Of a DNA stretch of 23,958 nucleotides, positions 7,139-13,408 are shown one piece after another. How positions within the stretch are numbered: the stretch's first letter is position 1; every line of letters begins with the position of its first letter. Source of the DNA: an uncultured bacterium (GTDB taxonomy: Bacteria > Bacillota > Clostridia > Lachnospirales > Lachnospiraceae); assembly GCA_905215775.1 (NCBI GenBank), contig CAJMRM010000050.1:1-23958 (forward strand), written 5' to 3'. The position numbers and the translations under genes were made by a program. The notes beneath the pieces were generated by a model. That model saw only the letters and a program-made list of their open reading frames with translations, was not told the DNA's origin and did no database searches.

Positions 7139-8395
7139 TTATTTGTTTTTTCCACGCTTTTCATGTGCTTCATTGTACTTCTGGACCATGGCTGCTTTGG
7201 CTGCAAGGCTGCCCGGCTTCGCGTTCTCATTATAAAAACGCTTGGATTCTTCGATCTGCTTTGCCGTTTTTTCCCGACGGATCTCCTCAGCGGCCTTCTC
7301 CTTTTCCTCTTCCTCCTTAATGGATTTTAAGGAAACTGTGGCATTCTGGGTGATCTTAGCCGGGGGAAGTCCCTGTTTAGCACGCTTTTTATTTACCTTT
7401 TCCAGATTCTTCTTCACCATATCATCGATGTCGATCTTATCCATATAAGAATTTACCAGAAGCTGCTGGATGATCTGAACCACGCTGGTGGCGATCCAGT
7501 AAATACCAAGTCCGGCCGGCATGGTGATACAGATAAAGGCAGAGAACAGAGGCATGGTGACCATCATCATCTGCATGGACTGGGCCGTTGGGTTATCCGG
7601 ATCCGGTTTTGGCTGCTGGCCCTGCATCAGCTTTGTGCTGAGCCACTGGGTAAGCGCTGCCAGGATCGGGATGCTCCATGCCAGGGACGGAGCCCATCCG
7701 GGAGCCTCGGCCATATTTAAGCCACAGAAGGTGTTCATCCGCTCGATCACGCTGGCGTTTTCCGCGATCACGCTGGAAATGGCCGGGAACAGCCCTTCTA
7801 ACTCCTGCCACTGGGCAGTGGTGAATTTATAAAGCAGGTCCACCATCTTGTCGGCATTGGCAAAATCAAAGGTTTCAATGGATTTCACCGCCGCTGCCGT
7901 GGCAATATTGGTAATGCCCTGCATCTTTTCTGCGTAACCGGCCTGTCCCATTAACGGGATGACCACATTGTCAAAATATACCCGGACAGACGGAACGTAA
8001 GCCGGAATATTATAGATCACACGGTATAAGGCAAACAGGATCGGCATCTGGATCAGCAGGGGCAGGCAGCCGCCTGTCATACTGGTTCCGTACTTTTCAT
8101 AAACCGCCTGAACCTCCACGTTCTGGCGCTGTAAGGACTCGTTATCCGTTTTTCCCTTATACTTTTTCTGGATTGCCTGGATTTCGGGGTTCATCACAGA
8201 CATGAGCTTCGTCGTTTTCTGCTGTTTGATCGTAAGGGGGATCATCAGTGTTTTTGTTACGATCGTAAACAAAATAATACACAGACCTACATTGAATATC
8301 CCGAACATATCCGTAAACCGGAACAGAATGTCCATGATATAGCCGAGGACTGTGGCGATGGGCCCCAAAATAGCCCCGCTTTTTGTCAATATCAT
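7139..8395 (-). CDS. yidC: Membrane protein insertase YidC/Oxa1 family
   Basis: The 418-residue product inserts and folds membrane proteins with or without SecYEG. Hydrophobic segments lie at about 11-27, 33-54, 109-130, 236-255 and 276-315. The conserved GGCLPLLIQMPILFALYRVI (108-127) marks the family. There is no lipobox, unlike Bacillus SpoIIIJ. The external loop between about 131 and 235 is long. The cytoplasmic tail from about 320 is very basic and charged, as in YidC forms that contact ribosomes. The position of the groove arginine of Bacillus YidC appears to be Lys48 in TIVTKTLMIPL. AGGAGG lies 9 bases before the ATG. It lies between yidD and khpB. Confidence 0.96.
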   Translation of the reverse strand: MILTKSGAILGPIATVLGYIMDILFRFTDMFGIFNVGLCIILFTIVTKTLMIPLTIKQQKTTKLMSVMNPEIQAIQKKYKGKTDNESLQRQNVEVQAVYEKYGTSMTGGCLPLLIQMPILFALYRVIYNIPAYVPSVRVYFDNVVIPLMGQAGYAEKMQGITNIATAAAVKSIETFDFANADKMVDLLYKFTTAQWQELEGLFPAISSVIAENASVIERMNTFCGLNMAEAPGWAPSLAWSIPILAALTQWLSTKLMQGQQPKPDPDNPTAQSMQMMMVTMPLFSAFICITMPAGLGIYWIATSVVQIIQQLLVNSYMDKIDIDDMVKKNLEKVNKKRAKQGLPPAKITQNATVSLKSIKEEEEKEKAAEEIRREKTAKQIEESKRFYNENAKPGSLAAKAAMVQKYNEAHEKRGKNK

Positions 8396-8416
8396 AGCTG
8401 TAACCTCCTGGGTTTC

Positions 8417-8638
8417 CTACGGAACTGGATCATAACCGCCCTTTGCAAACGGATGACAGCGAAGGATCCGCCTGCAAGCAAGATACGTACCCTTTACAGC
8501 GCCATACTTTTCCAGTGCTTCCAAGGCGTATTGGGAGCACGTAGGCGTGTAGATACAGTGAGGGCCAATACACGGCGAAATAAACTTTCTGTAAAACCTC
8601 ACCATGCCCATTAATATTTTTTTTACCAAACCGCTCAC
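8417..8638 (-). CDS. yidD: Membrane protein insertion efficiency factor YidD
   Basis: This 73-residue protein assists YidC-dependent insertion. It has the full family signature: CIYTPTCSQYALEAL (28-42) and RCHPFAKGGYDPVP at the C-terminus. An amphipathic N-terminus probably associates with the inner face of the membrane. The start is GTG at 8636-8638, which overlaps the rnpA stop as GTGA. No Shine-Dalgarno sequence precedes it, so translation is probably coupled to rnpA. ATG codons at residues 10 and 12 are alternatives, but they also lack a ribosome site and would remove the conserved N-terminal helix. Confidence 0.93.
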   Translation of the reverse strand: MSGLVKKILMGMVRFYRKFISPCIGPHCIYTPTCSQYALEALEKYGAVKGTYLACRRILRCHPFAKGGYDPVP

Positions 8639-8979
8639 TTCGATTCTTTTAAAATGTTATGAAGTCCGCATAAGTGCAGAAACGCACTTTCAATTTTGTC
8701 GAATTTTTTGTCTTTGGCCGCAGCCCGTGCGACCACAACGATGTCTTTTCCATCCTCCAGCATGTCTTCGTTTAAACGGAAGCTCTCCCGCACAAGTCTG
8801 GCAAACCGGTGTCTTACGACGCTGTTGCCGACCTTCTTACTGGCAGAGATCCCGATCCTGGTCCCCTTCCGGTCCGTATCCAGCACATACATGACCAGGT
8901 ACTTATTTGCATAGGACCGTCCCTGGCGGTAGACCGCCTGGAACTCACTGTTTTTCTTTAATGAATGAAATCTCTTCAT
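8635..8979 (-). CDS. rnpA: Ribonuclease P protein component
   Basis: The 114-residue basic protein binds the RNase P RNA and helps mature tRNA 5' ends. The conserved block ISASKKVGNSVVRHRFARLVRES is centred near residues 44-66. The family's RNR motif is present as R-H-R here (in VVRHRFARLVRE). Length is normal. The ATG has GAGG six bases upstream. It is separated from rpmH by a short gap containing a hairpin with a U-run (8990-9034), so its level relative to rpmH is probably set by partial termination. It overlaps yidD by 4 bases. Confidence 0.96.
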   Translation of the reverse strand: MKRFHSLKKNSEFQAVYRQGRSYANKYLVMYVLDTDRKGTRIGISASKKVGNSVVRHRFARLVRESFRLNEDMLEDGKDIVVVARAAAKDKKFDKIESAFLHLCGLHNILKESK

Positions 8980-8990
8980 AGAAACCTCAA

Positions 8991-9034
8991 AAAATAAGAG
9001 TACCCAAAAGTTTTCCTAAACTTCCGGATACTCT
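8991..9034 (-). terminator. Attenuator-like hairpin between rpmH and rnpA
   Basis: On the minus strand a stem of 17 positions (14 paired; arms 8997-9013 and 9018-9034, loop TCCT on the plus strand) is followed by TTATTTTTT. This has the form of an intrinsic terminator, but the genes after it lack another visible promoter, so it is more likely a leaky terminator. Confidence 0.65.
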
Positions 9035-9044
9035 CTTGGATTCA

Positions 9045-9179
9045 TTAAGCTGATAATCTGGCTCTACCTTTTGCTCTTCTGGCAGCTAAAACTTTTCTTC
9101 CGCCTGCGCTGCTCATTCTCGCTCTGAAACCATGAACTCTTTTTCTCTGAGTATTTTTCGGCTGAAATGTCATCTTCAT
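9045..9179 (-). CDS. rpmH: 50S ribosomal protein L34
   Basis: The 44-residue, strongly basic protein reads MKMTFQPKNTQRKRVHGFRA at the start and contains the L34 hallmark GRKVLAARRAKGRARLSA at the end. The open frame extends upstream to 9263, but the ATG at 9177-9179 gives the standard length and has an AGGAGG site 10 bases away; an ATG two codons later is too far from it. It is the first gene of the leftward operon, downstream of a near-consensus promoter. Confidence 0.97.
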   Translation of the reverse strand: MKMTFQPKNTQRKRVHGFRARMSSAGGRKVLAARRAKGRARLSA

Positions 9180-9262
9180 AATCCCGGCACCTCCTCTTAC
9201 TATAAATTCCAAGTACCTTTTCATGTACTGTATAAACTTAGACATGATGAAACATCGTTTCA

Positions 9263-9291
9263 ATTATATAGAAATTATGCGGCTTCGTCAA
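9263..9291 (-). promoter_or_regulatory. Promoter of the rpmH-rsmG operon
   Basis: On the minus strand: TTGACG (9286-9291), 17-base spacer, perfect TATAAT (9263-9268). The start would be near 9256, giving a leader of about 77 bases. It is the only strong promoter I see for the eight genes downstream. Confidence 0.85.
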
Positions 9292-9313
9292 GACTAAATT
9301 TCGGGAAAAAGCC

Positions 9314-9341
9314 AAAAAAGGAGCTGGAAATTCCCGCTCCT
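9314..9341 (-). terminator. Intrinsic terminator of the ECF S-component gene
   Basis: On the minus strand AGGAGC pairs with GCTCCT (6 bp) and, after a one-base mismatch, GGA pairs with TCC around a 3-base loop; a run of six Ts follows. It lies 78 bases after the transporter stop and just before the rpmH promoter, so the two transcripts are separated. Confidence 0.85.
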
Positions 9342-9418
9342 CAAGAAAATGTGCTTCTTTTCTTATTTGTCACTATATTTAGTATCTTCCTATTATATAA
9401 TAAGAAACGTTTTTTTAT

Positions 9419-10051
9419 TTAATGATTTTTTACCTTTAAAAGCGCCTTTACAATGGCCGTGGTCAGGATCGCCGCCACAATGGCCTCAGGGATCCCGAAT
9501 CCCACAATGATCCCTAAGATCATATCGTAAATATGGGCCACCACCTTATTGGACGCCGCGGCATAGCTGTTTCCAAAGAAGAAGTAAATGCCGTTCATAA
9601 CTAAGATCGTATTGGTCATGGAGCCTGCGATACCAGCCAGGCCAAGGGCCACGGTCTGGCCGCCCTTTTTTCCATGGGCGATCTTTAATACCAGCTCATA
9701 CACATAATAGGCTGCCACCCCGATCAGGACCCTGGGAACGATGGAGATCACCACGCTCCACATATTTCCGCTGTATCCGCCGATGGTCACAAAGGGGCTG
9801 AACACAAAGGACGTCACGGTCGGCGTAAACGTCGCCCGGACCAGACTGGTTAACCCGAATACAAGGCCCAGATAGGCTCCGTATTTCGGTCCCAGAAGGA
9901 GCGCGCCGATGATCACCGGGACATGGATGATGGTGGCGTTCATAAAGCCAAGGGGGATGTAGCCCAGGAACGGTACTACTGACATGGCAATGATGACGGC
10001 CGTAAAGATCCCGGCAAGGGACATGTCTAAGATTTTCTTTTCAATTTTCAT
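9419..10051 (-). CDS. ECF transporter S (substrate-binding) component
   Basis: This 210-residue protein is almost entirely hydrophobic, with about six membrane segments. The pattern of an early MSVVPFLGYIPLG, then HVPVIIGALLLGPKYGAYLG and FVFSPF is typical of S-components of energy-coupling factor importers, which capture vitamins and dock on a shared EcfA-EcfA'-EcfT module. No ATPase or T gene is nearby, so it would use the cell's common module. The substrate cannot be read from the sequence; pantothenate- and folate-type S-components are relatives to test. The ATG at 10049-10051 has AGGAGGA at good spacing; the frame opens further upstream to 10111, but that lies at the promoter. No riboswitch fits in its leader of about 56 bases. 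Confidence 0.8.
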   Translation of the reverse strand: MKIEKKILDMSLAGIFTAVIIAMSVVPFLGYIPLGFMNATIIHVPVIIGALLLGPKYGAYLGLVFGLTSLVRATFTPTVTSFVFSPFVTIGGYSGNMWSVVISIVPRVLIGVAAYYVYELVLKIAHGKKGGQTVALGLAGIAGSMTNTILVMNGIYFFFGNSYAAASNKVVAHIYDMILGIIVGFGIPEAIVAAILTTAIVKALLKVKNH

Positions 10052-10113
10052 GATCTTCCTCCTGCTACTGTTCTTTTCTTTTAAAAGATACAATGCAATA
10101 TAGTCACACACGC

Positions 10114-10141
10114 ATTATACAAAATCATAAAAAAAAGTCAA
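10114..10141 (-). promoter_or_regulatory. Promoter of the ECF S-component gene
   Basis: On the minus strand: TTGACT (10136-10141), 16-base spacer, perfect TATAAT (10114-10119). The -35 ends 31 bases from the first DnaA-box-like sequence, so DnaA or origin structure may influence it (inference). Confidence 0.75.
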
Positions 10142-10171
10142 TAAAGTTTTCCCCATTCCGGCGAAAAATAA

Positions 10172-10351
10172 TTATCCCCAATTTGTGGACAAAGTGTGGA
10201 TAACTTTATGGATAACCTGCGGATAAATTGTGGATTGAATCTTTTCATTGAAAATTCCATCGGATTATTGTAAAATGATATTAGATTGGGTTTATGTGCT
10301 TTTGTGGACGGGTCCAAAACTTATCCACAGTTATGCACAGGTTTATACACA
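10172..10351. other. oriC: oriC, upstream DnaA-box clusters
   Basis: Perfect DnaA boxes (TTATCCACA) are at 10195-10203 (minus) and 10321-10329 (plus). One-mismatch boxes are at 10172-10180 (plus), 10184-10192, 10207-10215 and 10218-10226 (minus), 10331-10339 and 10343-10351 (plus); a weaker two-mismatch box is at 10229-10237 (minus). The minus-oriented group starts at 10184, 10195, 10207, 10218 and 10229, an 11-12 base period; the plus group is spaced 10 and 12 bases. The two groups flank the dnaA promoter. Confidence 0.88.
10248..10276 (+). promoter_or_regulatory. Likely dnaA promoter
   Basis: TTGAAA (10248-10253), 17-base spacer, TAAAAT (10271-10276). The start would be near 10283. DnaA boxes lie on both sides, which is consistent with the known autoregulation of dnaA. 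Confidence 0.65.
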
Positions 10352-10368
10352 TATTTAGGAGTACAGAT

Positions 10369-11733
10369 ATGCTGGAGAAAATTTTAGAGAAATGGGACGC
10401 GATCCTTTTAAATATCAAGGAGGAGCACGATGTCACCGATGTTTCCTACAAGACGTGGCTGCTGCCTTTGAAGCCATATTCTGTGGATAAAAATATCCTC
10501 ACCATCCTGGTGCCCGACGCCCTGTTTCTGGAGTATGTGAAAAAAAAATACGAGTTTTTGTTGAAAGTCACCATTGAGGAGCTGACCGGGATCTCCTGTG
10601 AGATCACATTTATCCCCAAAGACAGCATCAAGGAGGAGGAGCCGGAAAAAAAGCTGATCCAGAACCATACCACCGCAGTGAGCCAGCTGGCGATCCAGAA
10701 TGCCAACCTGAATCCCCGCTATACTTTTGATACCTTTGTGGTGGGAAAAAATAACAACCTGGCCCACGCCGCATCCCTGGCCGTGGCTGAATCCCCGGGT
10801 GAGATCTACAATCCGCTCTTTATTTATGGAGGCGTAGGACTGGGAAAGACCCATCTGATGCATTCAGTGGCCCATTTTATCCTGAAAAATAATCCCAGCG
10901 CAAAGATCCTCTATGTGACCTCGGAAAAATTCACCAATGAGCTGATCGACGCCATCCGTAATAAAAATAACGTTTCCACAACGGAATTCCGTGAAAAATA
11001 CAGGACCAACGACGTTCTCCTCATCGACGATATCCAGTTCATCATTGGAAAAGAAAGTACCCAGGAGGAGTTTTTCCACACCTTCAACGCCCTTTACGAG
11101 GCAAAAAAACAGATCATCATCTCCTCCGACCGTCCGCCCAGAGAGATCGAGACCCTGGAGGACCGTCTCCGCTCCCGGTTTGAGTGGGGACTGACTGTGG
11201 ATATCCAGCAGCCGGACTACGAAACGCGAATGGCGATCCTCCGGAAAAAGGAAGAGCTGGAGGGCTATAATATCGACAATGAGGTGATCAAATATATCGC
11301 CTCCAACATTAAATCCAACATCCGTGAGCTGGAGGGCGCCCTTACAAAAATCGTGGCGCTCAGCAAGCTGAACAACCGTGAGATCAATATTGAACTGGCT
11401 GAGGAAGCCTTAAAGGACCTGATCTCCCCCAACGCCGTCAAGGAAGTAACGCCCCAGCTGATCCTCAATGTGGTCGCTGAGCACTTCGGGATCAATACCC
11501 TGGATATCATCGGTCAGAAACGCAGCAAGGAGCTGGTATTCCCGCGGCAGATCGTGATGTATCTCTGCGGCGATATGACCACGGAATCCCTCCAGAATAT
11601 CGGCAAGGCCCTGGGAGGCCGTGATCATACCACCATCATCCACGGAACGAAAAAAATCGCCGACCGATTAAAGACCGACGAAAACCTTCAGAATACTGTG
11701 GATATCTTAAAGAAAAAGATCAATCCTCACTGA
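10369..11733 (+). CDS. dnaA: Chromosomal replication initiator protein DnaA
   Basis: The 454-residue AAA+ ATPase binds DnaA boxes and opens the origin. Domain I is at about 1-85, a short linker follows, then the AAA+ domain with Walker A GGVGLGKT (154-161), Walker B LLIDD (217-221), sensor 1 SSD (252-254) and the DRLRSRFEWG arginine-finger region (265-274). The C-terminal DNA-binding domain carries the DnaA signature GGRDHTTIIHG (416-426). AGGAG at 10357-10361 precedes the ATG by 7 bases; the frame opens upstream to 10294, but that region holds DnaA boxes. It starts the rightward replication gene cluster and is followed by the second half of oriC. Confidence 0.98.
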   Translation: MLEKILEKWDAILLNIKEEHDVTDVSYKTWLLPLKPYSVDKNILTILVPDALFLEYVKKKYEFLLKVTIEELTGISCEITFIPKDSIKEEEPEKKLIQNHTTAVSQLAIQNANLNPRYTFDTFVVGKNNNLAHAASLAVAESPGEIYNPLFIYGGVGLGKTHLMHSVAHFILKNNPSAKILYVTSEKFTNELIDAIRNKNNVSTTEFREKYRTNDVLLIDDIQFIIGKESTQEEFFHTFNALYEAKKQIIISSDRPPREIETLEDRLRSRFEWGLTVDIQQPDYETRMAILRKKEELEGYNIDNEVIKYIASNIKSNIRELEGALTKIVALSKLNNREINIELAEEALKDLISPNAVKEVTPQLILNVVAEHFGINTLDIIGQKRSKELVFPRQIVMYLCGDMTTESLQNIGKALGGRDHTTIIHGTKKIADRLKTDENLQNTVDILKKKINPH

Positions 11734-11735
11734 TC

Positions 11736-12012
11736 TGTGGACAGGACTGTGGAATACTCATGGACAGCTTGTGGATAAGCCCCCGGGGATTTTTTCAATT
11801 TTCGCGGCGATTCTGCCCCTGTGGATAATTCTTAAGTTATTCATCCTGAATCTTAAGGTTACCCACAGGCTGTTCAACATGGAAAATCCCTTATATTTTC
11901 AGCAATTTCGCGCTTATTCACAAATTCACAGCCCCTACGACGATTTCGACGAAAATCTTTTTATTTATATCTCTATCATACCTGCCGTCAACCAGAAAGG
12001 AAGTTATCAACA
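11736..12012. other. oriC: oriC, dnaA-dnaN intergenic DnaA-box cluster
   Basis: The 282-base gap carries two perfect DnaA boxes in minus orientation (11770-11778 and 11820-11828). One-mismatch boxes in plus orientation are at 11859-11867, 11914-11922 and 12004-12012; two-mismatch boxes are near 11736 and 11748. Box 11770 is followed by a GC-rich GCCCCCGGGG and then a T-run. A bipartite origin with DnaA boxes on both sides of dnaA is the known arrangement in Bacillus, where unwinding occurs in the dnaA-dnaN part. An open frame across the gap has no ribosome site and looks like chance. Confidence 0.85.
11950..11982. other. AT-rich stretch, candidate DNA unwinding element
   Basis: A run of almost only A and T (GAAAATCTTTTTATTTATAT, then CTCTATCATA) lies after the DnaA boxes and before dnaN. 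Its position fits an unwinding element. Sequence composition alone is weak evidence; the T-run near 11790 is another candidate. Confidence 0.4.
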
Positions 12013-12015
12013 CCT

Positions 12016-13134
12016 ATGAAACTGACATTTCAAAAAGCCGCCTTATTAAATGGCATTAACATCGTTTTAAAAGCTGTTCCCTCCAAAACAACCATGCCTA
12101 TTTTGGAATGTATCCTGATCGACGCTTCCACCGATGTCATCAAGCTGACCGGTAACGATATGGAGCTGGGAATCGAAACAACCGTCGAAGGCAGCATCCT
12201 TGAAAAAGGAAAGATCGCCTTAGACGCAAAGCTTTTTTCTGAGATCACGAGAAAATTATCCGACGGAGATTCTGTGGTTACCATTGAATCCGACGATAAA
12301 TATAATACGACGATCACCTGTGACAATTCCGTATTCCGGATCCAGGGAAAGGATGGAGAAGAATTTTCCTATCTTCCTTATATTGAAAAGAATCAGCACA
12401 TCTGTCTGTCCCAGTTTACCTTAAAGGAGCTGATCCGTCAGACGATTTTTTCAATTTCTGTCAACGACAGCAATAAAATGATGACCGGAGAGCTGTTCGA
12501 GGTCAACGGCGATTCCTTAAGGGTCGTATCTCTGGACGGCCACCGCATGGCGATCCGGAGGATCCTCTTAAAGGATACCTATGAAACAACAAAGGTCATC
12601 GTTCCTGGAAAAACCCTGAATGAGATCAGCAAGATCCTGACCGGCGATAATGAAAAAGAGGTGCAAATCTACTTCGGCGCCAACCATATTTTATTTGAAT
12701 TTGACGATACGATCGTCGTTTCCCGTCTCATCGAGGGCGAATATTTCAAGGTGGACCAGATGCTTTCCAGTGACTATGCCACCAAGATCTCTGTCAATAA
12801 AAAGGAATTTTTAGACTGCATCGAGAGGGCCAGCATCCTGATCCGGGAAAATGATAAAAAACCGATCATTTTAAACATCGAGGAATCCAAGATGGCCCTG
12901 AAGCTGAATTCCAGCTTCGGAACCATGAACGCGGAGATCCTGATCCACAAGACCGGCCAGGATCTGATGATCGGCTTCAACCCCAAATTCCTCATCGATG
13001 CCCTGCGGATCATCGACGATGAAAATGTAACGCTTTATATGATGAATCCCAAATCCCCCTGCTTTATTAAGGACGAGGAGGAAACGTATATTTACCTGAT
13101 CCTGCCGGTGAATTTCAACGCAGCGGCGCTATAA
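12016..13134 (+). CDS. dnaN: DNA polymerase III beta subunit (sliding clamp)
   Basis: The 372-residue clamp has the usual three-domain length. It begins MKLTFQKAALLNGINIVLKAV, has the conserved SLDGHRMAIR at about 172-181, and ends ...LILPVNFNAAAL. In E. coli the last residues (MPMRL) help line the pocket that binds client proteins; here the usual arginine position is Asn. The ATG is preceded by AGAAAGGAAG with a long spacer of about 12 bases that contains a DnaA-box-like TTATCAACA. It lies between the downstream half of oriC and rlbA. Confidence 0.97.
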   Translation: MKLTFQKAALLNGINIVLKAVPSKTTMPILECILIDASTDVIKLTGNDMELGIETTVEGSILEKGKIALDAKLFSEITRKLSDGDSVVTIESDDKYNTTITCDNSVFRIQGKDGEEFSYLPYIEKNQHICLSQFTLKELIRQTIFSISVNDSNKMMTGELFEVNGDSLRVVSLDGHRMAIRRILLKDTYETTKVIVPGKTLNEISKILTGDNEKEVQIYFGANHILFEFDDTIVVSRLIEGEYFKVDQMLSSDYATKISVNKKEFLDCIERASILIRENDKKPIILNIEESKMALKLNSSFGTMNAEILIHKTGQDLMIGFNPKFLIDALRIIDDENVTLYMMNPKSPCFIKDEEETYIYLILPVNFNAAAL

Positions 13135-13136
13135 AC

Positions 13137-13157
13137 ATATACCCGGTAATGGTATAT
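13137..13157. repeat. Small inverted repeat after dnaN
   Basis: ATATACC (13137-13143), 7-base loop CGGTAAT, GGTATAT (13151-13157), 2 bases after the dnaN stop. There is no U-run, so it is not a terminator; it may be a weak RNA hairpin between dnaN and rlbA. Confidence 0.35.
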
Positions 13158-13186
13158 ACTCCATAAGAGGAATAGAAAGGAAAAAA

Positions 13187-13396
13187 ATGGAAACGATTCA
13201 TTTAAAAGATGATTTTATAAAGCTGGGCCAGGCCCTTAAGCTGGCCGGTCTGGTGGATTCCGGCGTGGAGGCCAAGATTGTCATCCAGGACGGAAAGGTT
13301 TCGGTCAATGGAGCGGCGGAGCTCCAGAGAGGAAAAAAACTCTACCCGGGCGATGTGGTATCCTTTGGCGGAAAGGAATTTCAGATAGAAAAATAA
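13187..13396 (+). CDS. rlbA: Small S4-domain RNA-binding protein RlbA (YaaA)
   Basis: The 69-residue protein is essentially one S4 domain. The central IKLGQALKLAGLVDSG, the VSVNGAAELQRGKKLYPGD stretch and the GDVV ending are typical. Its fixed place between dnaN and recF supports the call. S4 domains bind structured RNA; a ribosome-assembly link is reported for Bacillus YaaA, but its precise role here is inferred. AGAAAGGA precedes the ATG. It is 12 bases upstream of recF. Confidence 0.9.
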   Translation: METIHLKDDFIKLGQALKLAGLVDSGVEAKIVIQDGKVSVNGAAELQRGKKLYPGDVVSFGGKEFQIEK

Positions 13397-13408
13397 GGGT
13401 ACGGTTTC

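Noticed and set aside
8697..8703. Spo0A-box-like TGTCGAA inside rnpA; also a one-mismatch form near 11946
   Set aside because: A 7-base match occurs often by chance, the first is in coding sequence and the second is imperfect.
11771..12019. Open frame of 82 codons between dnaA and dnaN
   Set aside because: It covers the DnaA boxes, has no ribosome site and shows no recognisable protein.
13137..13157. Hairpin after dnaN as a terminator
   Set aside because: The stem is only 7 bp, A/T-rich, and has no U-run.
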